Source of the DNA: Betaproteobacteria bacterium SCN2
GTDB lineage: Bacteria > Pseudomonadota > Gammaproteobacteria > Burkholderiales > Thiobacillaceae
DNA length: 64,000 nt
Direction of reading: 5' to 3'
Assembly: GCA_008923285.1 (NCBI GenBank)
Contig: WBSG01000005.1
Span: forward strand, 1-64,000
Positions within the stretch are counted from its first letter, which is position 1, and every line of letters starts with the position of its first letter. This document shows, piece after piece, positions 34,743 through 46,005 of this stretch. Made by a program: the position numbers and the translations under genes. Below the pieces are notes generated by a model that saw nothing but the letters and a program-made list of their open reading frames with translations, had not been told where the DNA came from and made no database searches.

Positions 34743-36044
34743 TCATTCCCGGCCCGCCATGCAGGCCTCGATCTCGGCCACGGTCTTGGGCGGATCGGTC
34801 AGCACTTCGCAGCCGTTCTGCGTCACCAGCACGTCGTCCTCGATGCGGATGCCGATGTTCCAGAATGCCTCGGGCACGTCGTCGGCCGGACGGATGTAGA
34901 GGCCGGGCTCGACCGTGAAGGTCATGCCGGACACGAGCGGCCGCCATTCGCCCTTGAGCTTGTATTCGCCGGCATCGTGCACATCCATGCCCAGCCAGTG
35001 CCCAGTGCGGTGCATGTAGAAGCGCTTGTAGGCCTCCGTTTCGATCAAGCCGTCGACCTCGCCCTTGAGCAGGCCGAGATCGACCAGGCCACGCGTCAGC
35101 ACGCGCACGGCGGCGTCATGCGGGTCATTCCAGCGGCTGCCCGGGCGCACCGTATCGATCGCCGCCGCCTGAGAGGCCAGCACCAGTTCGTAGGCGTCCT
35201 TCTGCGCCGCCGAGAAGCGGCCATTCACCGGGAAGGTGCGGGTGATGTCGGCGGCATAGCTGCCGTATTCGGCGGCCGCGTCGATGAGCAGCAGGTCGCC
35301 GTCCCGAAGCGGCTTGTTGTTGAACACGTAATGCAGCACACAGGCGTTGGCGCCGCTGGCGACGATGGAGGTATAGGCCGGCGCCTCGGCGCCGCCGCGG
35401 CGGAACGACGACAGGAGTTCGGCCTCGATCTCGTATTCGTGCAGCCCAGGCCGGGTCGTGCGCATGGCAGCGATGTGCGCGCCGGCGGAAATCTCGGCGG
35501 CGCGGCGCATCAGGGCCAGTTCGTGCGCATCCTTGACGAGGCGCATCTCGTCCAGCCAGATGCGCGCGTCGACCATCCTGTTCGGCGCGTGCACGCCACT
35601 GCGAGCCCTGGCGCGCACGGCGTTGAGCCAACCCATGACCTGATTGTCCCAGGCCAGGTCGCGGCCGATGAGGTAGGCGAGCTGCGGCTGGTTTTCCAGC
35701 AATCCGGGCAATTCGGCATCGAGCGCGTCGTAGGCATGGGTCTCGTCGAAGGCGAAGGCCTCGCGCGCAGCCTCCGGTCCAAAGCGGAATCCGTCCCAGA
35801 TTTCGCGCTCTTCGTTCTTCTCGCGGCAGAACAGGATGTGGCGCGGCCGGTCGCCGCCGATCAGCACCACCACCGCCTCGGGCTCGTTGAATCCGGTCAG
35901 CCAGTAGAAATAGCTGTCGTGGCGATAGGGATAATGGGTGTCGCGGTTGCGCGCCACTTCCGGCGCGGTGGCGACGACCATCACTCCCTCGCCCATTTCA
36001 TCGAGGATCCGCTGGCGGCGCTGGCGATAAACAATGTTGTCCAT
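34743..36044 (-). CDS. pepP: Xaa-Pro aminopeptidase (aminopeptidase P)
   Basis: Removes N-terminal residues before proline. 433 residues in two domains: an N-terminal creatinase-like domain (MDNIVYRQRRQRILDEMGEG) and a C-terminal pita-bread domain with the dinuclear Mn ligands. These are DLLLIDAAAEYGSYAADITRTFPV (Asp, Asp), HRTGHWLGMDVHD (His), TVEPGLYI (Glu) and IGIRIEDDVLV (Glu). The ATG at 36044 lies one base after the murU stop; an upstream TTG at 36077 is less likely. PepP upstream of ubiH is conserved in many proteobacteria. Confidence 0.95.
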   Translation of the reverse strand: MDNIVYRQRRQRILDEMGEGVMVVATAPEVARNRDTHYPYRHDSYFYWLTGFNEPEAVVVLIGGDRPRHILFCREKNEEREIWDGFRFGPEAAREAFAFDETHAYDALDAELPGLLENQPQLAYLIGRDLAWDNQVMGWLNAVRARARSGVHAPNRMVDARIWLDEMRLVKDAHELALMRRAAEISAGAHIAAMRTTRPGLHEYEIEAELLSSFRRGGAEAPAYTSIVASGANACVLHYVFNNKPLRDGDLLLIDAAAEYGSYAADITRTFPVNGRFSAAQKDAYELVLASQAAAIDTVRPGSRWNDPHDAAVRVLTRGLVDLGLLKGEVDGLIETEAYKRFYMHRTGHWLGMDVHDAGEYKLKGEWRPLVSGMTFTVEPGLYIRPADDVPEAFWNIGIRIEDDVLVTQNGCEVLTDPPKTVAEIEACMAGRE

Positions 36045-36045
36045 A

Positions 36046-37819
<1,774 letters not shown>

Positions 37820-37855
37820 GCCGATCAACTTGAATAAAAACTGGGATTTTACAGC

Positions 37856-40102
37856 TTGCCACTGACCTTGGCGCGGCTGGCCCTGGTGCCCGCCTTTTTC
37901 GTCCTGTTTGCATGGCTTCCCGCACATGCCGACGAGCCTCCGCTCGCCCTCAAGCAGGACACGGGCCTGCTCGGCTCGCGGGCTGCCGGCGAGGCCGGAC
38001 CCCTGTTCCTTTCCGCCGACCAGATCCAGTCGGTCGGCCCGACCGTGATCGAGGCCAGCGGCAAGGTCGAGGCGCGCAAGGCCGGACAGAACTTCTACGC
38101 CGACAGGCTGCGCTACGACCACGGCGCTGAACAGGTCGAGGCCGAGGGGAACATCCGCCTGGAACAGCCTGGCCTGATCGTCACCGGCAGCGCGCTCAAG
38201 CTGAAGCTCGATGACAGCACCGGCCTGCTGAACGACCCCCGCTATCGCATACTGCCGACCGAAGAGCGGCGCACGGCCGCGCGCGGGGAAGCCGAAACGC
38301 TGGAACTGCTCGGCCAGAACCGATTCACGGCAAAGGATGCCACCTACACCACCTGCGCGCCCGGCAACGACGACTGGCAGCTCAAGGTGGCCAACCTCGA
38401 CATCGACCAGGGCAGACAGATCGGCACCGCGCGCAACGTGCTGCTGAAATTCAAGGACATGCCGCTGCTGTACACGCCGTGGGCCGACTTCCCGCTGAAC
38501 AATGCGCGCAAGTCGGGCTTTCTCCCGCCCACCATCGGCTTCACCGGCAAGAGCGGCCTTGATGTCACCCTGCCCTACTACTTCAACCTCGCGCCCAATT
38601 ACGACGCCACGCTGTATCCGCGCTTCCTGGCCACGCGCGGCCTGCAACTCGGCGGCGAGTTCCGCTACCTGATGCCGTCCTTCCATGGCGAAGCCGCGCT
38701 GGAATACCTGCACAAGGACCAGACCGAGGAGCGCACGCGCTGGCTGGCTTCGCTCAGCCACACGCAGAACTTCACCTCCCGCCTGAAGGGCGAGGTCACC
38801 TTCCAGAAAGTCTCGGATGACGAGTATTTCCGTGACCTGTCCAACCAGATCGACGTGACCTCGCGTTCGATCCTGCCGCAGGAAGGCTTGCTGAGCTACG
38901 ACGGTGACTGGTGGCAGGCTGGCTTGCGCGTCCAGCAACTGCAGGTCCTGCAGGACCCCAACAAGCCCATCCTGCAAACGCCCTACTACCGATTGCCGCA
39001 ATTCACCCTGACGGCGAGCCGCGTGCTGGGCGGCCGCATCGAGGCTGGCATCGAGAGCGAGTACAGCCTGTTCCACCACCCCGATCCCAACCCGCTTAGC
39101 CAGGTCGAGGGCGGCAGCCGCTTCACCGTGTATCCGAGCATCAAGCTGCCCTACAGCACCAGCGCCTTCTTCGTCACGCCGAAAGTCGGCTACCACTACA
39201 CGCACTACAGCATCGAACAGCCGCTGCCGGGCATGGAAGAAAAACAGTCGCGCTCGCTGCCCATCGCAAGCCTGGACAGCGGCTTCATCCTCGAACGCGA
39301 CTTCAGCTTCCGCGGCAAGCGCTATCTGCAAACCCTGGAACCGCGCGCCTACTACGTGTACGCGCCCTACCGCGACCAGAGCACGCTGCCGGTATTCGAC
39401 ACCGCGCTGCTCGACCTCAGCTTTGCGCAGATATTCACCGAGAACCAGTTCATCGGCGGCGACCGCGTCAACGACGCCAACCAGCTCACCCTGGCCATGA
39501 CCAGCCGCTTCATCGACGAAACCAGCGGCCTGGAACGGCTGAAGGTGGCGCTGGGCCAGCGTTACTACTTTTCCAGCCAGCAGGTCACCCTGCTGCCGAC
39601 GGACCCGCCGCGCGACAGCAAGGCTACCGACCTGCTCGCGCTTTTGTCCGGCCAGATCAGTTCCGCCTGGCGGGTGGACAGCGGCTGGCAGTACGACACC
39701 GACCTGGGCAAGACCATCAAGACCACCATCTCGACCAGTTACCATCCTTCCCCGGGCAAAGCGGCCAGCATCGGCTACCGCTTCCTCGACGGCTCGGTTG
39801 AGCAACTGGACACGGGGCTGCAATGGCCGATCACGCGCAACGTGTACGGCCTGCTGCGGGCGAACTATTCGTTCCGCGACAACAATCTGGTCGAAGGGCT
39901 TGCCGGACTTGAATATAATGGCGGCTGCTGGGTGCTGCGCGCCGTGGCTCAGCGCATCACCACCGCGGAGAAGGACGTCAACAACGCGTTCTTCCTGCAG
40001 CTTGAACTGAACGGCATGGGCCGCCTCGGCGCCAGCCCCATGAGCGCGCTTAAACAGAGCATTCCAGGATACACACCGACCAATGAATTTCTTTTCCAAT
40101 AA
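37856..40102 (+). CDS. lptD: LPS-assembly protein LptD
   Basis: Outer-membrane barrel that inserts lipopolysaccharide into the outer leaflet. 748 residues. Signal peptide (ARLALVPAFFVLFAWLPAHA), an N-terminal OstA/jelly-roll domain (about 60-190: LSADQIQSVGPTVIEASGKV), and a C-terminal barrel (about 230-748). The segments LYTPWADFPLNNARKSGFLPP and LEPRAYYVYAPYRDQ are characteristic. The start is a TTG; a TAA lies in frame shortly before it. It overlaps surA by 20 bases. Confidence 0.95.
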   Translation: MPLTLARLALVPAFFVLFAWLPAHADEPPLALKQDTGLLGSRAAGEAGPLFLSADQIQSVGPTVIEASGKVEARKAGQNFYADRLRYDHGAEQVEAEGNIRLEQPGLIVTGSALKLKLDDSTGLLNDPRYRILPTEERRTAARGEAETLELLGQNRFTAKDATYTTCAPGNDDWQLKVANLDIDQGRQIGTARNVLLKFKDMPLLYTPWADFPLNNARKSGFLPPTIGFTGKSGLDVTLPYYFNLAPNYDATLYPRFLATRGLQLGGEFRYLMPSFHGEAALEYLHKDQTEERTRWLASLSHTQNFTSRLKGEVTFQKVSDDEYFRDLSNQIDVTSRSILPQEGLLSYDGDWWQAGLRVQQLQVLQDPNKPILQTPYYRLPQFTLTASRVLGGRIEAGIESEYSLFHHPDPNPLSQVEGGSRFTVYPSIKLPYSTSAFFVTPKVGYHYTHYSIEQPLPGMEEKQSRSLPIASLDSGFILERDFSFRGKRYLQTLEPRAYYVYAPYRDQSTLPVFDTALLDLSFAQIFTENQFIGGDRVNDANQLTLAMTSRFIDETSGLERLKVALGQRYYFSSQQVTLLPTDPPRDSKATDLLALLSGQISSAWRVDSGWQYDTDLGKTIKTTISTSYHPSPGKAASIGYRFLDGSVEQLDTGLQWPITRNVYGLLRANYSFRDNNLVEGLAGLEYNGGCWVLRAVAQRITTAEKDVNNAFFLQLELNGMGRLGASPMSALKQSIPGYTPTNEFLFQ

Positions 40103-41384
40103 GTTTCTGGCCGGCTTCGTGCTGGCCTGCTGTGCCGGCCTGGCGCAGGCCGCGCCGTCAATTATCGAGGTCGACCAGATCGCCGCCGTCGTCAATGACG
40201 AGGTCATCACCCGCAGCGAACTGGAGCAGCGTTACCAGACGGCAATGCAGCAGTTGCGCCGGCAGAACATCCAGATGCCGCCGCGCAACCTGCTGCTGGC
40301 CCAGACCCTCGAGCGCATGATCACCGAGCGCGCCCTGCTGCAGCATGCGAAAAGCACGGGCATCCGCGTGGACCCGCTCCAGATCGATCGCGCGATTCAG
40401 CGCATCGCATCGCAGAACGGCATGAACGTGGACGAACTCAGGGCTGCCCTGGCCCGTGACGGCATCAGCTTCGAACGCTTCCGCGAGAACATCGTCAACG
40501 AAATTCTTGTCACGCGCGCGCGAGAGCGCCAGGTCGAGAGCAAGCTCAATGTCAGCGACGCCGAGATTGACAGCTACCTGCAAACCCAGAGCAGCCTCGA
40601 CCAGGGCGATGAATTCAACATCTCGCACATCCTGGTCGCCGTTCCGGAGAACGCCTCCCCGGAGCAGATCCAGGAACGCCGCGCGCGCGCGCAGAACATC
40701 ATCGACGAACTGAACAAGGGCGCCGACTTCGCGCAACTGTCCGCCACCTACTCCGATGCACCCAACGCCCTCGACGGCGGCGGGCTCGGCTGGCGCAATG
40801 CCGGGCAGATTCCCGAACTGTTCATGAACGCGCTGCGTGGCATGCAGGCCGGCGCGGTCAGCGAACCGGTCAAGAGCCCCAACGGCTTCCATATCCTCAG
40901 GCTCAACGACCGGCGCGGCATGAACACCACTACCGTCGTCACCCAGACCCGTGTCCGTCACATCCTGATCAAGCCCAGCGAGATCACCTCCGAGGCGGAC
41001 GCCATCAACCGTCTGAACCAGGTCCGCGAACGCATCGAGCATGGCGGCGAGAAATTCGAGACCCTGGCGCGCCAGTTCTCCGAGGACACGGGCAGTGCAG
41101 CCAAGGGCGGCGAGCTCAGCTGGGTCAACCCCGGCGACACGGTGCCCGAGTTCGAACGCGCCATGAATGCGCTCAAGCCCGGCGAGTTGAGCCAGATCGT
41201 GCAAAGCCCGTTCGGCTGGCACCTGATCGAGGTAATGGAGCGGCGCCAGCAGGATGTCACCACGGAAAGGCAGCGCCTGCTCGCCCGCCAGGCCATCCGC
41301 GAGCGCAAACTGGATGAAGCGGTCGAAGACTGGGTGCGCCAGGTGCGCGATCAGGCCTATGTCGAACTGCGTCCGCTAGATTAG
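40083..41384 (+). CDS. surA: Periplasmic chaperone and peptidyl-prolyl isomerase SurA
   Basis: 433 residues. Signal peptide (FLAGFVLACCAGLAQA), N-terminal chaperone domain (IAAVVNDEVITRSELEQR), and two parvulin domains (about 175-275 and 290-390: FNISHILVAVPENASPEQI and VRHILIKPSEITSEADAINR). Guides LptD and other barrels across the periplasm, and here is translated from the end of lptD. Confidence 0.96.
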   Translation: MNFFSNKFLAGFVLACCAGLAQAAPSIIEVDQIAAVVNDEVITRSELEQRYQTAMQQLRRQNIQMPPRNLLLAQTLERMITERALLQHAKSTGIRVDPLQIDRAIQRIASQNGMNVDELRAALARDGISFERFRENIVNEILVTRARERQVESKLNVSDAEIDSYLQTQSSLDQGDEFNISHILVAVPENASPEQIQERRARAQNIIDELNKGADFAQLSATYSDAPNALDGGGLGWRNAGQIPELFMNALRGMQAGAVSEPVKSPNGFHILRLNDRRGMNTTTVVTQTRVRHILIKPSEITSEADAINRLNQVRERIEHGGEKFETLARQFSEDTGSAAKGGELSWVNPGDTVPEFERAMNALKPGELSQIVQSPFGWHLIEVMERRQQDVTTERQRLLARQAIRERKLDEAVEDWVRQVRDQAYVELRPLD

Positions 41385-41412
41385 AAACCTCTGATCAAAT
41401 CCCGGAAAGACC

Positions 41413-41468
41413 AAACAAAGAGGACAAGAGGAAACCAGATTTAAGGACCTACTCTTGTCCTCCTGTTC
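41413..41468. repeat. Purine-rich inverted repeat (AACAAAGAGGACAAGAGG type)
   Basis: Left arm 41413-41432 (AAACAAAGAGGACAAGAGGA); right arm 41452-41468, minus-strand GAACAGGAGGACAAGAGT. It lies between surA and pdxA. Confidence 0.7.
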
Positions 41469-41490
41469 ACGTTCCATTTGCCTCGTCGCC

Positions 41491-42486
41491 ATGAGCAATA
41501 TTCCCGTCATTGCCTACACCTGCGGCGAACCAGCCGGCATCGGCCCCGATCTCGCCATCGCCCTTGCGGGCATGGAACTGCCATGCCGCCTGCGCGTGCT
41601 GGGCAACATGGAGGTTCTGTCGGCGCGGGCAAGGCAATTGGGGCAGACGGTGCAGTTCGTCGAACTCCGGCAGGCCGATGCCACCCCCGCGCACCAGCCT
41701 GGACGGCTCGCGGTGCAATCGTTCCCGCTCGCCTCTCCGGTGTCTGCCGGCACGCTCGACGTCCGCAACAGCGCACACGTGCTGGCCCTGCTCGATGTCG
41801 CCCTGCAAGGCTGCATGGACGGCAGCCTCGACGCCATGGTCACCGGTCCGGTGCACAAGGGCATCATCAACGATGCCGGCATGCCGTTTACCGGCCATAC
41901 CGAATATCTGGCGGAAAAATCCGGCACGGAAAAGGTCGTGATGATGCTAACCGGCGGCGGCCTGCGCGTGGCGCTCGCCACCACGCACCTGCCATTGAAG
42001 GAGGTGGCAGCGGCCATCACCCGCGAATCGCTCGCGCAAGTGCTGGCCATCCTGCATCGTGACCTGGTGGAAAAATTCGGCATTGCCAGACCGCGCATCG
42101 CCGTATGCGGACTCAATCCCCATGCCGGCGAGTCGGGGCATCTGGGTCGCGAGGAAATCGAGGTGATCGAACCCGTGCTCGACGCCCTGCGCAAACGGGG
42201 CATGGACCTGTCCGGGCCGCTGCCCGCCGACACCCTGTTCGCGCAGCTGAGAAAACAGCCGGCCGATGCGGTACTCGCCATGTACCACGACCAGGGCCTG
42301 CCGGTGCTGAAGTACGCGAGCTTCGGCGAGGGCATCAATGTCACCCTGGGCCTGCCCTTCATCCGCACCTCGGTCGACCACGGCACCGCGCTGGAACTGG
42401 CGGGCAGCGGACAGGCCGAAACCGGCAGCCTGCTCGCGGCAACCAAGCTGGCCATCGAGCTCGCAACATCACGAACCAAACCATGA
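41491..42486 (+). CDS. pdxA: 4-hydroxythreonine-4-phosphate dehydrogenase
   Basis: Pyridoxal phosphate synthesis, DXP-dependent route. 331 residues. The start [22 protein letters not shown] matches the family N-terminus. Metal and substrate residues are in [35 protein letters not shown] and [13 protein letters not shown]. The ATG at 41491 is chosen over a frame that begins at 41455 inside the repeat. lptD-surA-pdxA-rsmA is a conserved order. Confidence 0.96.
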   Translation: MSNIPVIAYTCGEPAGIGPDLAIALAGMELPCRLRVLGNMEVLSARARQLGQTVQFVELRQADATPAHQPGRLAVQSFPLASPVSAGTLDVRNSAHVLALLDVALQGCMDGSLDAMVTGPVHKGIINDAGMPFTGHTEYLAEKSGTEKVVMMLTGGGLRVALATTHLPLKEVAAAITRESLAQVLAILHRDLVEKFGIARPRIAVCGLNPHAGESGHLGREEIEVIEPVLDALRKRGMDLSGPLPADTLFAQLRKQPADAVLAMYHDQGLPVLKYASFGEGINVTLGLPFIRTSVDHGTALELAGSGQAETGSLLAATKLAIELATSRTKP

Positions 42487-42562
42487 TGAACAAAGAGGAC
42501 AGAGGGACAAAAGGGAAACCCGTTTGCCGCCCTGCCCCTGTTCTCTTGCCCTCCCTGTTCAA
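42487..42562. repeat. Purine-rich inverted repeat (GAACAAAGAGGACAGAGGG type)
   Basis: Left arm 42487-42515 begins right after the pdxA stop (GAACAAAGAGGACAGAGGG). Right arm 42535-42562, minus-strand GAACAGGGAGGGCAAGAGAA. It fills the gap between pdxA and rsmA. Confidence 0.7.
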
Positions 42563-42571
42563 ATTCAAGCC

Positions 42572-43339
42572 ATGAAACACATTCCGCGCAAACGCTTCGG
42601 CCAGCACTTTCTGGTGGATCAAGGCATCATCCATGCCATCGTCAATGTCATCCATCCGCGCGCCGATGAACTGCTGGTGGAGATCGGCCCCGGTCTTGGC
42701 GCATTGACCCGGCCGCTGCTGGAGCGGATTCCGCACCTGCACGTGGTCGAACTCGACCGCGACATCATCGCGCGGCTGAAAAAGCAGTTCCCGCCGCAGC
42801 GCCTGAGCATTCACGAGGGCGATGCGCTGAAGTTCGATTTCTCCAGCCTGGGCAGCAGGATCCACGTATGCGGCAACCTGCCCTACAACATCTCCAGCCC
42901 GCTGCTGTTTCATCTGATGGAGTCGGCAGACTCGATCGTCGACATGACCTTCATGCTGCAGAAGGAAGTGGTCGATCGCATGGTGGCAGAACCCTCCACT
43001 CCGGCCTACGGGCGGCTGTCGGTGATGCTGCAGCGGCGCTTCCACATGGAGTGGCTGCTGGACGTGCCGCCAGAAGCTTTCGACCCGCCGCCCAAGGTCG
43101 ACTCGGCCGTGGTGCGCCTGATTCCGAAGACGCCGGGCGACTATCCCCCGCTCGATGAGCAGCGCTTCGCCGAAGTCGTCGCCGCCGCTTTTTCACAACG
43201 CAGGAAAACCCTGCGCAACACCCTGGGCAAGCTGATCGGCGAAGAGGCCTTCAAGACAACCGGCATCGACCCGGGGCTGCGCGCGGAGAACCTCGGTGTC
43301 GCCGAATTCGAAAAACTGGCGGCGCTGCCGCAGCCCTAG
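42572..43339 (+). CDS. rsmA: 16S rRNA (adenine1518-N6/adenine1519-N6)-dimethyltransferase
   Basis: 255 residues (also called KsgA). N-terminal [14 protein letters not shown] loop [17 protein letters not shown], acidic VELDRDII, and the catalytic [14 protein letters not shown]. The start at 42572 matches the family N-terminus; the frame continues upstream into pdxA out of frame. Last gene of the lptD operon. Confidence 0.97.
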   Translation: MKHIPRKRFGQHFLVDQGIIHAIVNVIHPRADELLVEIGPGLGALTRPLLERIPHLHVVELDRDIIARLKKQFPPQRLSIHEGDALKFDFSSLGSRIHVCGNLPYNISSPLLFHLMESADSIVDMTFMLQKEVVDRMVAEPSTPAYGRLSVMLQRRFHMEWLLDVPPEAFDPPPKVDSAVVRLIPKTPGDYPPLDEQRFAEVVAAAFSQRRKTLRNTLGKLIGEEAFKTTGIDPGLRAENLGVAEFEKLAALPQP

Positions 43340-44595
43340 TCGGACAATTCGCAGTTGATCGAGTCGGCGCTCGCGGTGCTGCGGCCGCCGTTGTTGAGGT
43401 CGAACTGCCAGCCATGGCGCGGGCACACCAGGAAACCATCCTCGGTGATGTGCGCATTGCCGAGGTCCGCCCCCTGGTGCGGACAATAGCGGTCGATCCT
43501 GCATTTTTTCCCGTTCCAGCTGCGCTCGATGCGCTCCTTGGGAATGTGCAAGGTGGACAGCAAGGCATCGCGCACGTTGGAGGGGTCGCTGAACACGAAC
43601 ACGTTGGCGATGGAGTTGAACACGTCGGGCTGGCGCTCCACTTCCGCCTGCAGGCTGAGATAGACATCCTGCCAGCGCTCGCCGCTGTGCATGAGCCAGA
43701 AATACTTCTCGCTGGCGATCAGTTTGAGGCAGGCGCCGCTGCCGGTCAGGCCGCGCTCCACGCGCTTGTTGACGAGATCGATGGTGAGGCAGTCCTGTCC
43801 GCCTGCACCCCAGCTGAAAACGATGCGCGGCGTGTCTTCCGGAATGTCGAGGTCCCAGATCTGGTCGAGGCGCGCGTCGACCGCGGCCAGCAGCGCATCG
43901 GCATCGAAAGCCGGCACGAGCCCGGCCCAGACATCGGGCTTGCCGGCGCGCAGTTGCAAAAGGTCACTGTGCGACGGACGCGGAATCGGCACGCTGGTGG
44001 TGGCAGGTGACACTTCGTCGCCAGGGCGCGGGCATAGCACCTTGTCCACGCCATGGCTGCCGAGGAATTCGACCAGTTCTGGCTGGTGAGTGAAGATGCT
44101 GCCAGGCTCGGTGCTGAGCTTCTCGTCCAGAAAGGGGAACACCGCAGGACCCGCGGCCGGCACGTAGAAATCGGGCTGCAGATGGCGGATTGCGCCGAGC
44201 ACGTTGTTGAACTTGATGGCGACCTTCTTTTCAGAGATGTGCCGCTTGTCTTCCTCGGGCATGCGAAAGCAGACCGGATGCCAGGTCGCGCCGGAGAACT
44301 GCACGCTGTAGTAGTTGATCTTCGGCAATGCCACCGTCTGCAGGCGGTCGAAAATCTTGCAGTCGTTCTGGTTGAGCAGGGTGAATCCGGGCGTCGTCAC
44401 CAGCACCGCACTGTCGTGATTGACGCCGACGTCGCTCACGAATACCTGGATGGATATGCCGTCGGACACCGCCTGGCTGTCGCTGTCGGCCACTTCCGTC
44501 ACCGGCTTGCCGTAGGCTTCGAGGTGCTCGCGCAGGTAGGAATCGTGGAACTTGGGGATGAAGAAGCCGTGAAAGCGCGGTGCGGCCACGAGCAT
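43336..44595 (-). CDS. Rieske domain protein, C-terminal part of a frameshifted metallo-beta-lactamase/Rieske fusion
   Basis: 419 codons open in one frame. The C-terminus is a Rieske 2Fe-2S domain with the ligand pairs [12 protein letters not shown] and CPRHGWQFD. The middle continues a metallo-beta-lactamase-like fold. The N-terminal metal-binding part lies in another frame at 44596-44827. Removing one C at 44613/44614 (one G on the minus strand) restores the sequence [19 protein letters not shown]. The domain pair recalls CMP-N-acetylneuraminate hydroxylase, though there the Rieske domain comes first. The intact product would be about 496 residues. Function unknown. Confidence 0.75.
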   Translation of the reverse strand: MLVAAPRFHGFFIPKFHDSYLREHLEAYGKPVTEVADSDSQAVSDGISIQVFVSDVGVNHDSAVLVTTPGFTLLNQNDCKIFDRLQTVALPKINYYSVQFSGATWHPVCFRMPEEDKRHISEKKVAIKFNNVLGAIRHLQPDFYVPAAGPAVFPFLDEKLSTEPGSIFTHQPELVEFLGSHGVDKVLCPRPGDEVSPATTSVPIPRPSHSDLLQLRAGKPDVWAGLVPAFDADALLAAVDARLDQIWDLDIPEDTPRIVFSWGAGGQDCLTIDLVNKRVERGLTGSGACLKLIASEKYFWLMHSGERWQDVYLSLQAEVERQPDVFNSIANVFVFSDPSNVRDALLSTLHIPKERIERSWNGKKCRIDRYCPHQGADLGNAHITEDGFLVCPRHGWQFDLNNGGRSTASADSINCELSD

Positions 44596-44827
44596 GGCCA
44601 GTGTTTCCGGGTCCGTAGTGGTCGCGGTGCTCGTGGGTCAGGTAGACCCAGGTGTCCTTTGCCGCCGCCTTTTCGACCAGTGGCTGCCTGAGGTGGCTGT
44701 TGTCCGGATACTGGTGCCAGCTGCCGAAGAACGCGCCTTGCGGCGTGAGCCAGGGATCGATGACCAGAAGCGCTGCGTCGCTTTCTGCCACGAAGCAGTT
44801 ATGCCCGTAGAAATACAGTTTGTTCAT
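44596..44827 (-). pseudogene. N-terminal metallo-beta-lactamase part of the Rieske fusion, out of frame
   Basis: ATG at 44827 begins MNKLYFYGHNCFVAESDA, then VIDPWLTPQGAFFGSWHQ and WVYLTHEHRDHYG, carrying the HxHxDH metal motif. The frame then slips at 44613/44614. The DPWL...AF..W wording resembles the metallo-hydrolase half of CMP-Neu5Ac hydroxylase. Either a real one-base frameshift or a sequence error. Confidence 0.7.
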
Positions 44828-44880
44828 GTCGAGGATGCGCCGGCCGGAACCGGGAGAGTCAGTTCTATGACTGAATGGAA

Positions 44881-45291
44881 TCAGTCGCCATTGCGGGTCC
44901 AGCCTGCCGTGCCCTGCTGGATGAATTCGATCTTGTAGCCGTCGGGGTCCTGCACGAAGGCGATCACGCTGGAGCCGTGCTTCATCGGTCCGGCCTCGCG
45001 CGTCACCGTGCCGCCGCTGGCCTTGACGTCGGCGCAGGCCTTGTAGGCATCTTCCACTTCGATGGCGATGTGGCCGTAGGCCGTGCCGAGTTCGTAGCGG
45101 TCCACGCCCCAGTTGTAGGTGAGTTCGATCACCGCGGTCTTGTCCTCGGTATCGTAGCCGAGGAAGGCCAGGGTGAACTTGCCGTCCGGGTAGTCCTTGC
45201 GGCGCAGCAGTTTCATGCCGAGGACTCTCGTATAGAAGTCGATCGACTTGTCCAGATCGCCAACTCTGAGCATTGTGTGAAGAATCCGCAT
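44881..45291 (-). CDS. gloA: Lactoylglutathione lyase (glyoxalase I)
   Basis: Converts the methylglyoxal-glutathione adduct to S-lactoylglutathione. 136 residues. [26 protein letters not shown] start, then [24 protein letters not shown] and [14 protein letters not shown], with the His and Glu metal ligands of the Ni-type enzyme. AGGAG lies six bases before the ATG at 45291; a TTG two codons earlier is the alternative. Confidence 0.95.
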   Translation of the reverse strand: MRILHTMLRVGDLDKSIDFYTRVLGMKLLRRKDYPDGKFTLAFLGYDTEDKTAVIELTYNWGVDRYELGTAYGHIAIEVEDAYKACADVKASGGTVTREAGPMKHGSSVIAFVQDPDGYKIEFIQQGTAGWTRNGD

Positions 45292-45300
45292 TCCCAACTC

Positions 45301-46005
45301 CTAAATCATTAATTTGTGGCCATGCCTGTTCAACCACTCACGCGCGGTATCCGCCTCGGGATAAAGCTGCTCGACCTGGCGCCAGAAGCGCGTCGAATGG
45401 TCGGCGTGCAGCAGATGCGCGACTTCGTGCGCCGCCACGTAATCGACGATGGACAGCGGCGCCTGTACCAGCCGCCAGTTCAGGCGAATGCGGCCGTCAG
45501 GGTGGCAGATGCCCCACTGGGTCCTGGCATCTGACAAATCGAACTGGGGGATGCGGCCGCCCTGCCTGAGCGCATGGATCATGAGCCGGCGTTTCAACAG
45601 GGGCACGGCGCGTTCGCGCAACCAGCCGCGCACGAGTTCGGGCACGGAGGCATCATCCGGGCTGGATACCCAGAGCATACGGCCATTGCGGCGCACGTCC
45701 GGGAACAGGCAGGGGGCGACGCGAATCTGCAGCGGCACGCCCAGGTAGAACACGGTCTCGCCGTGGCTCAGCACCGGCTGCTCGCGCCGTTGCTGCTCGA
45801 TTTTTTCCAGGTTGCGCAACAGCCACTGGATGCGCTCCTGCAGGAATTGGTCGATTTCAGCCTGGCTGACCCATTTGGGCACATTGACGCGTACGCCGGC
45901 TTCGGTGACGGCAAGTCCCAGGGTGCGGCGGCGGGAACGGGTGAGACGGTAGGGAATTTCCTGGCCGTTGATGCGGATGACGTCGTCTTTAACGTGCTCT
46001 GGCAT
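45301..46005 (-). CDS. YgjP-type (M48-like, DUF45) metallopeptidase
   Basis: 234 residues. The zinc motif VDYVAAHEVAHLLHADHSTRFW carries HExxH and a third ligand His; the segment SDARTQWGICHPDGRIRLNWRL precedes it, as usual for the family. No signal peptide, so cytoplasmic. Overlaps the end of plsC by 17 bases. Substrate unknown. Confidence 0.9.
   Translation of the reverse strand: MPEHVKDDVIRINGQEIPYRLTRSRRRTLGLAVTEAGVRVNVPKWVSQAEIDQFLQERIQWLLRNLEKIEQQRREQPVLSHGETVFYLGVPLQIRVAPCLFPDVRRNGRMLWVSSPDDASVPELVRGWLRERAVPLLKRRLMIHALRQGGRIPQFDLSDARTQWGICHPDGRIRLNWRLVQAPLSIVDYVAAHEVAHLLHADHSTRFWRQVEQLYPEADTAREWLNRHGHKLMI

Noticed and set aside
37820-40210. Long minus-strand open frame opposite lptD, continuing the amgK frame to 1127 codons
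   Set aside because: Composition is Arg/Gln/Val/Ala-rich with no recognisable domain, and it is exactly antisense to a clear LptD. amgK has a good start at 37819.
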